Below are positions 56,688 to 64,000 of a stretch of DNA of 64,000 bases, piece after piece; within the stretch, counting starts at the first letter, position 1, and each line of letters begins with the position of its first letter. The translations under genes and the position numbers were made by a program. The notes under the pieces were generated by a model. That model was given only the letters and a program-made list of their open reading frames with translations. It did not search any database and was not told the origin of the DNA. Origin of the DNA: Amphirosellinia nigrospora (lineage: Eukaryota > Ascomycota > Sordariomycetes > Xylariales > Xylariaceae); the NCBI GenBank assembly GCA_004123355.1, contig SCHM01000002.1, forward strand, positions 1,922,001-1,986,000, read 5' to 3'.

Positions 56688-59239
56688 ATGGTGAGGCATG
56701 CTCTAATTCCAGAGACTACTATTGATGCTAATTCTCCGAAGAAAATCAAGGCATCGCGGGGCGTGGAAAGCCTCGCCCTCCCCGGGTCCAGTGCCCCAAA
56801 GGTTGGACTCTACCCAATTTCACCTCGCCACTATCTCTACTCACCAAATATGTAGGCCCGAGGAATCTGGATCCGGCAATGCATCAGTTTGAGCGTGCGC
56901 GGGAATATACTCGTTAGTTCATCGAGTCCCTCTACGATTATTAGCTCTTCTTTGGCTGATGATCAAATGATGAAGGTGCACTCAACGCGACAAAATTAGA
57001 GCGCATGTTCGCTCAACCCTGTAAGTTTCATCAGTGAACTACTTCCATATTCATCTCCTTTGTATTTATTTGCCTACTTTGCTAATCGCTTTCTTAATCT
57101 AGTCATTTGTCAGCTTGGAAACGGCCACGTGGGTTCTATCAAGATATAATCTTGACTACGATGCTGATGGCTTTAGGTTGACGGTGTTTATTCGTTTGCT
57201 AAAGACCCTAATGATCTGACACGATTCGCCAGCGGATCGGGAGATGGGTAAGACATGAATTCACTCATAATCCCCTATTCGTTAACTAACACCTTCTAGT
57301 GTTGTTAAATGCTGGAACTTGGGTAGCCGAGAAGAAGTTTGGAAGACAACTGCAGCTGAAAATATTGTAAAATCGCTGGCTTTCACCAAAGATCAGAAAC
57401 TATTGACCGCATCGTCAGACAAGACGATAAAGTTGTTCGATCCATACAACACCCCAGACCAAGCCCCCCTATTCACTCATGGCTCGGCAGCCACCCCTAT
57501 TCATCCCTATCCATTCATCGAGACGGCCGGTCCTTCGCAGCAGCTACCGATGTAGGCATTTGTCTCAGCAGTTGTGATATGGACTCAACTAACATTCCCA
57601 GTGCATATCTATTCACAGTCTGGATCAGTATACTGCTGCCCCAGAAATTCTCCGATGGCCCACCTCCGGGAGCACGAGTGAGTGATGATTTGAACTGCCT
57701 TACTTCTATTTTCACCTGAGCATAACTTTTCCTCCATGGCCATTCCTCCGGGCGCCCCGCCTCCTCCTGAGGTCGAAATTCTCCATCTGAACGAGAACTC
57801 ACTAATACTCTTTTCAAAGTCACTTCCGTTGCCTTCAATCAAAGCGAGACGAGTGTCCTGGGCTCTGTTTCTGGCGATCGCAATATTATCCTGTATGTGC
57901 CTTGTGACCACTAATCCCGTGTGATGCTGGATCCTATGGTACAACTGCTAACTCCGTCACAGCTACGATTTGAGAACCTCTTCGCCACTAGGACGAACGA
58001 CACTTAAATTTGGCCTAAATAAAATCGTGTTCAATCCAATGGAACCGCTAAACTTCATAGTGTGTTCCGAGGATCATAACATTTATGGTATGCTCCTTAT
58101 TCTACCAAATACCTCCTACCTAGGGCCGGCCCGATGGGCTTTTGGCCTCAGGTAGATACAGCGCCCACAACCATTACTAACTTGAAATAGCTTTTGAGTA
58201 CGATATTTGCAGTTTTCTCCTCCCCACCAGTGGCTCCCCTAGTCCAGTGCAGCCATTGCCCGCAGTTCCCCGTATATCTCACTTACTAACTCTTAAAAAC
58301 AGCATGCGCTCAGTCCAGCGCGCTCTGAACGTTTGTAAGTAGCTCACAATGTTGATCCTGTAAAATGAGTCGCTAACATGAGAGGTTTAGATAAAGGCCA
58401 TGTAGCGTATGTCATTCTAATTTACCTCATCAGTTTCATATGCCTTCATGAGTAAAAGTGGCTTATCAGGCCACTCTTCTCCCTCGATGGAAATGGCTCA
58501 TGCTCTTGGGTACTCCAGCCCGGGTCTATGGGAAATTTACTGACATTTGTGTGCTGCAGTGCAGTGATGGACGTTGATTGGTCCCCCGACGGCCGAGGTT
58601 TGGTTTCAGGAAGCTACGATCGCACGATAAGACTGTAAGTTTGAATGGAAATACCATCACGACTATCACTAAGGCTCTTTGGCAGGTGGAACAGAGACGA
58701 AGGAGCGTCCCGAGACATATATCACACAAAAAGACAACAACGAGTTTTTTGTGTTGCCTATTCCCCGATGCTAGCACAGTTCTCTCAGGGTAAGTACTAC
58801 CCGGTAAAGTGATCCATCTTCAGTAATGTCAGTGGCTCACTCGCTATTTATAGGAGTGACGACGGCAATGTGAGACTATGGCGAGCAAACGCCTCTAAAA
58901 GACAGGGTATCAAATCGGCGAGACACCGACAGGCACTTGAGTATAACGAGGCGCTTATTGAACGATACAGTCATATGGTGAGTTAGAAAAGCTTCCAACT
59001 ACTGCCTATCTACAAATGTGATATTCGTTGGCTCCTCACTGACCAATCTACAGCCCGAAATCCGACGTATCAGGAGGCATAGACATATCCCCAAGGTTGT
59101 GAAGAAGGCGGGCGAGATCAAGCAGGAAGAGTTGAAAGCGATCAAAAGACGGGAGGAGAACGAGCGCAAGCATACCAAGAAGCAATTCGAGAAGAGGCAA
59201 AGCGAACGAGACAAGGTTGTTCTCGCGAGGGAAAAGTAA
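56688..59239 (+). CDS. SOF1: Sof1/DCAF13 U3 snoRNP-associated WD40 protein
   Basis: ATG at 56688 (MVRHALIPETTID). Introns link PRNLDPAMHQFERAREYT to ALNATKLERMFAQP and FICQLGNGH to VDGVYSFAKDP. WD repeats include TRFASGSGDGVVKCWNLGS, LLTASSDKTIKLFDPYNTP, SETSVLGSVSGDRNIILYDL, FNPMEPLNFIVCSEDHNIY, then RGLVSGSYDRTIRLWNRDE and SGSDDGNVRLWRANAS. The C-terminal Sof1 region has EIRRIRRHRHIPKVVKKAG and EENERKHTKKQFEKR, with the stop at 59239. It acts in 18S rRNA processing within the U3 snoRNP in the nucleolus and is essential in yeast. About ten introns were placed. Two frame breaks, each one missing base in a CCCC run, fall at 57494-57497 and 58763-58766. The join from the first exon to PRNLDP (about 56815-56860) is not fixed. 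Confidence 0.9.
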
Positions 59240-60020
59240 AGGATTTTCAACGAGACCAATGCTTGAATTGGTCAGGATTGCATTGGCATGGCGTTATCAG
59301 GACCGGGAACATATGGAATACCAAAAGGAAAATAGATGTGCGCATTGCAATACAGACGTATGAAGAGGTAGCACGCATTTGGTGCAAGCTGGCGGGCTCC
59401 TTCGTCACTCGTCTACTCTACTAACTCCTAATGCTGTCAGTCTCTTAACTGAATGATTAGTATATCAGACATGTAGTCCTCCACAGTAGTATTAGGCCAA
59501 TGAGCCTCATCCAGACACCGTGGCATCCGTGTGCACTTGTCCTGATCCGTCTATTTCTATTTGGTAATGAAATTGTAATAGCTAGCTTTCTCCTGGGTAG
59601 GTCGATAGGCGAGCCAGCCAGGTACCACTCGTCGTGCAGGTTTCTCGGTACGAACCGATTGGCTCGAGCCGCCTATTGTTAGCGACCCCTCCATTCACTA
59701 GCGCAGCGGCTAGGTAGGAGCGCCCCCTAATATAGTGGGTGGTACAGTGATGAAACAGAGAGGCTGCAGCCCTGAGGAGCGTGTTTCAAGCCTCTCATCA
59801 TCTCATCATCCCATCATCCCATGACGGCAAAACATTTCCTTTTCCCTCCTGCAGGCCACTTTCTCGCCCTTCACTTCGATTGTACACTCGATTGCCTTTA
59901 TTGATTGGAGTAGTTGCTGGTCAACACCGGTGCAACCAAGCTGTTGATTTTGCTTCTACTAACGTATAACTCGAAGACCAACCCCGCCTCCATCACCACC
60001 ATACATACACACATACCATC
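59240..60020. other. Intergenic region between SOF1 and the SDR gene
   Basis: It holds the SOF1 3' end and the SDR promoter and 5' leader. The CATCATC-rich stretch at 59795-59822 is a short repeat. No gene seen. Confidence 0.5.
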
Positions 60021-61158
60021 ATGGATCGTCCCAGACCGCCGACGCCCGACTCATGGTTTGCGCCCTTATCCGTCGACCTCTTCCTCAGAGTGCTCAACGT
60101 GACCCTCCTACACCCTTTTGTAGCGTGGATCATACCGTTATGCTTCCGCGCAGAGCACCATGCATGGGATACCCGGCCCATGGTCGTTAGCATATGGTGG
60201 GCGATTTTCGTGACACTGCTGTGGTCAGGGAACGTGCTCAGCCACAAGATAGCCTACGGGATGCATCGCGAGGTTGACTTGAGTGAGGAGGTCATAGTCA
60301 TAACGGGAGGCTCGAGCGGACTTGGGCTGCTGGTCGCCGAGGTCTACGGGATGAGGGGCGCAACCGTCGCCGTGCTGGACATCAACCCACCCGAGAGCGC
60401 AGAGGCGCGTGGCATCACGTACTACCAATGCGACGTGGGCGACAGGGCGCAGATTGCTCGTGTCGCCACCGAGATTGAGCGCGATGTAGGTGTCCCCGAG
60501 CCTCTATAATACAGACCTTGTTCTCTATGCTGACGTGGATGTATGTTTAGCTGGGCACGCCCACCGTCCTGATCAATAACGCCGCCGTCGTCATCGGCAA
60601 GAAGCTGCTCGACATGGACGCCGAAGAAGTCGACAGGAGCCTAAAGACGAACCTCCTATCCCACTTCTACACCGTCAAGACCTTCCTCCCCGGGATGCTC
60701 AGTAAGGAGACGGGCGGCACTATTGTCACCATGTCGAGTGTAATTGGTCATCTGGGCGCTGCGCAGCTATCTGATTACGCAGCGGCGAAGGCCGGCGTGA
60801 CGGCCTTGCACAAGTCTCTGGCCGCTGAGTTGCGGGAGTACCCGAGATCAAGACGATCCTCGTGACGCCTGGCCAACTCAGCACGCCCCTTTTCAACGGC
60901 GTCCGTACCCCGAACTCGTTCGTCGCGCCCGTCGTAGAGCCCATCGAGGTCGCCAAGGAGCTTATTAAGGCCATCGAACTAGGGTTAAGTGACCACATCG
61001 GCATGCCTCTGTATGCTCGCTGGATTGACTGGTATAATGTGCTACCGGTAGGTCTGCAAAAGATTACGCGAACCTTGTCTGGCATAGATCGAAGCATGCA
61101 GACATTTGCCGGCCGCAAATCTACAGAGTCGAGCGAGAAGAAGGCGAGTTTAATATGA
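60021..61158 (+). CDS. Membrane-anchored short-chain dehydrogenase (retinol dehydrogenase-like SDR)
   Basis: ATG at 60021 (MDRPRPPTPDSWFAP). The N-terminal 80 residues hold two hydrophobic segments, the second IWWAIFVTLLWSGNVL, suggesting anchorage in the ER or lipid-droplet membrane. The Rossmann motif is ITGGSSGLGLLVA, with ATVAVLDINPPE, then CDVGD, VLINNAAVV, the catalytic Ser in VTMSSVIGH, and the YxxxK pair in DYAAAKAG. An intron runs 60486-60550 (GTAGGT..TTTAG), joining IERD to LGTPTV. One missing base at CCC 60841-60843 breaks the frame before the IKTILVTPGQLSTP segment. The stop is at 61156-61158. It resembles fungal members of the RDH10/DHRS3-like SDR group. The substrate, a lipid or sterol-like alcohol, is only a guess. 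Confidence 0.88.
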
Positions 61159-63821
61159 TGGATGGGAAAGGATGTGAAAACTCATATACGAGCTATAGTC
61201 ACTGAGACTACGTGGATGCCGGCGTCTACGCTATCCTCTACATGTAATGTATAAACGCTGCTTGTGACGATGTCGATAATCCAATACAAGCACAGTATAA
61301 CCAGCACTGCATGTGGCAATTGCCCCCGAGTCACGTGAATCTTTGAGTTTGTCTTCAACACGGTACGGCGCTACCTCCTCGAGATAGGTGCGCTTTAGGA
61401 ATGCTACATCCGGCAGCTCCGAACCTCAAGACAAGCTTAAAAACTCAATCACTTATTTGCCCATAAGTCAATTCTCAACCGACTAGCTGAACTACAGGAG
61501 GCACACATCGACTTGTCTTGCATACTAATTTGCGACCTGCCTGCTATCCTCAACTCACTCCCTACTCTCCACAACATGCGATGATGTACATTACTTCGTA
61601 GCCAACAAACCAAGTAGGGACCGTTAGGGTAAGGCTAGGATTCGGTGGCGGGGCCAACCAAGCTGGGTATCATATCAGCTGCGGTTCCCATGTGCATATA
61701 TATGCAAATGGGGGTGCAGTGCAGATGGCTTGGGTTGCAGTGCTAACGATAGAACGTCAAGCACTTATCTATATCCTTTCCTCCCTACCTATTTACTCAC
61801 TTGCACACATGTCCTACATCTCTCGCTCGCTCGCTTGGTTGCCTCACAGCTCTCTTCTTCACCGCAACTAACTAAGCGCCCCCTTTCGACCTACCTAGGT
61901 AGGCAACCGCCGGGCGTTTCTGCTGTGCTCGGGTAACACTCGGTCAACGCATCCGTCCATCTGCGTGCTGTTATAAATACTCTCTCATAGATAGGATGTC
62001 CGTGACTGGGTGCAGTGCCCTCCTCCGCCGGGATTTAACGATCGACATATGCCCAAGTAGTCTCAGGGATACGCGCCTTGATTCAGCGGAGTAAGGTAAC
62101 GCGTCATGTTTGAATTCCGTGCCCGTTTTCGAGTTACTGTTTGGGAGAAGACCGATAGATTCCCGATAGATAGCCTTTCAAACCCATCTAAATGAAGACC
62201 CAGTATTGGCTATTATACGACCCTATCTTCGTATTCTAATTATAATGTAACCATTCTTCTAATACTGTCTGCACAGTTTCTACATTAACCCTTCCATTTC
62301 GTGACGCCTTGGACTACACTACCTGGAAGTAGACACTCACGTGCCCCAAACCAGTTCTATCAGACCCGTGTCGTCTGAGCTCTGAGCGCTGTAATGTTCG
62401 TTAGTTCTTATAGTGGCAGTAAGAAGCCTACTAAGTACTAATCCGCATTCAGGTTTGCCGTAAAGTTGTCTAGAACGTCTCTTACATCATAAATTATAGT
62501 TCCCGGTCCCCATAGAGTCATGCCTGAACAGACATCTCCTCCACACCAACACGTGTTGGGCAGAAGATAACCTCAAGCGCTCTCAGTTCGGATAGGTCCG
62601 CTACCGATAGGAGCTCCCCTAGCTCGTTTTGTTAGGAGTCTGACGAGTAATTTAGATAACGAGCAAATCACGATCAATGAACCAACCTTAATTTGTCTAT
62701 CGAGAGGAGACTATAAACTACCTATATCAATAAACGTCTTACGAAGAGCAACGAAGCGAAAGAAAGAGCCTCAACCAGGTTCCATAAGTATTTACATTTG
62801 AATCGAAAATAGAAGTAGCCAAGTATCGTAGTAAATCCCAAACCCCACGAATCCGCCGTGCTGGATGTTGTGGGGGTGGGATGGACCAGGGAAACCTAGC
62901 AACAGTTCCTCGACACGAGTCATCCCACACGTCTCCTACTTTGCGAGCTACTCATCTACCACATCGTTTTCGTGTAGCTCGTTCAATATAAAGCATCCTC
63001 AAAGGCTTTTAGACCTTGAAATACGAAGTCGCTATCGCTATGCGAGAAATATGGCTGAAAAGAAGTGAGCCGAGTCCAAAAAGGGAGAAAGCTACGACGC
63101 TCTCCAGTACTTCAAGCTACGTCTTCTAGCTACTTAACAAAGCACACAAGTAACATCATGCCATGTCATTTCGTTGATGCGTTACCGAATCGAATTTGGC
63201 AAGATTGGCCGCCCAGGTATGATCACCCGGATGCATCCCGCACGTCCAGGGTCTATGTAATTCCTTATCTATTGCATGAGCCCAGCCAATGATGTTCACC
63301 CGCACCGTCGAATTACACCCCCCCGGAAAGTAGCCAACGACAAGCTTTCGCCCACAACGCCAACACTCGACAAGTCTTCCTCGAGGCCCCTACCAGTACA
63401 TTATCTTGCCATTTGCCTGCTCTGCCTGACTACCTCACTCTTGTACCTAGGTACCGCGAGGATGGACATCTTCGGAGGGCGAATGATAATGTCGTTAGAT
63501 GGCCAGAGTGGGCGTGGACAAAAGCTTCCCTCCCTTTTTCTGGTGCCAATTCCGCATTACATTTCTCTGCTGACAGCGTTACACTAGACAATTCGCCTGT
63601 CATCAGGAGGCAGCACCAGGCTGCTGCTGTTTCACGTCATAAAACTCCATAAAACTCCCTTTACCTCGCAAGGGACACACTACTCTCGGTATTACTTTTC
63701 CCCCTGCCATCTATCCCCGGCGGCTATAACATCGCGCCGCTGGCCCATTCCTATCCAAACCACTTCTTGGGTCTTATGCCAGGAAGGAAATGCTACCTTT
63801 CCCGTTCAGTGGAAGGTGACT
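61159..63821. other. 2.7-kb intergenic region
   Basis: No gene is supported; frames such as 61730-61936 and 63065-63652 lack family likeness. A perfect ACCTACCTAGGTAGG-type palindrome lies at about 61889-61904. The right part (63000-63820) is the likely upstream region of the kinase-like gene. Confidence 0.5.
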
Positions 63822-64000
63822 ATGTGGTGGGATACATCACTCATCGAAACTACTGTCACGCGGCAGTTTGTCTGCTCACACCTGATTCCCGCCGAGATCG
63901 AGCGACTGGACCAGCCGTTGGGTTTCGGCGACGGCTTGACCGACGGGACGTACTGGGAATGGCTCGAAAAGGCAAAACGTATATTCCTGGTCCTCGCCGA
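63822..64000 (+). CDS. Start of a fungal kinase-like protein, cut by the window edge
   Basis: ATG at 63822 (MWWDTSLIETTVTRQF) opens a frame to the window end. The pattern FVCSHLIPAEIERLDQPLGF, then GDGLTDGTYWEWLEKAKR and IFLVLA, matches the N-terminal segment of a fungal protein-kinase-like family in which a LTD.TY..W...KA+R.FL block precedes the kinase domain. The kinase domain itself would lie to the right. The start could be further upstream, since no intron evidence decides it. Confidence 0.6.
   Translation, partial: MWWDTSLIETTVTRQFVCSHLIPAEIERLDQPLGFGDGLTDGTYWEWLEKAKRIFLVLA

Noticed and set aside
3404-60844. Programmed ribosomal frameshifting as the cause of the frame breaks
   Set aside because: The sites share no slippery motif, occur in unrelated housekeeping genes, and mostly fit simple loss of one base in a homopolymer.

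Overview
The window is nuclear DNA from a filamentous ascomycete (Pezizomycotina, probably Sordariomycetes). Evidence seen: short introns of about 45-150 bp with GT..AG ends and CTAAC-like branch sites, about 15 genes in 64 kb, fungal-only families (Zn2Cys6 factor, Pth11-like receptor, HET domain, GH72 transferase, DUF7025-type AAA ATPase, PARP-E2 fusion), TA-rich gene-poor stretches that look RIP-mutated, and the TACCTA/TAGGTA motif scattered between genes. The species cannot be named from sequence alone.

Layout. 1-3.4 kb: a decayed Pth11-like receptor and TA-rich DNA. 3.4-10.8 kb: a small secreted Cys-rich protein, a STAND-like protein with no Walker A motif (minus), and a divergent AAA ATPase. 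11-15.2 kb: a short-chain dehydrogenase divergent from a Zn2Cys6 factor. 17.2-18.9 kb: a CXC-type Cys-rich nuclear-type protein. 20.6-21.9 kb: a 1.3 kb palindromic element with ~90 bp terminal inverted repeats, ends CACTAG/CTAGTG and arms made of a short GACCTACG-type repeat. 25.3-27.2 kb: a bZIP factor. 27.3-35.2 kb: gene-poor, with a HET-domain relic full of stops. 35.3-42.1 kb: secreted beta-propeller (SMP-30-like), MFS sugar transporter, kinase-like protein. 42.4-45.3 kb: diverged direct repeats that look like remnant LTRs around an unknown ORF. 45.6-49.8 kb: PARP catalytic domain fused to a UBE2Q-like E2. 51.7-61.2 kb: housekeeping block (COG7, GH72 Gel/Gas, Sof1/DCAF13, retinol-dehydrogenase-like SDR). 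The right edge cuts the start of a kinase-like gene.

Most good genes are interrupted by single-base frame changes, nearly all equal to one missing base and mostly in homopolymer runs, even in the essential Sof1 gene. I read these mainly as base-calling or assembly errors, so frame breaks alone should not be taken as pseudogenes. The HET and Pth11-like loci differ: the HET relic has clustered stop codons as well as frame changes.

The most unusual items are the palindromic element, the PARP-E2 fusion, the divergent STAND/AAA pair beside a secreted protein gene, and the strongly directional frame breaks.
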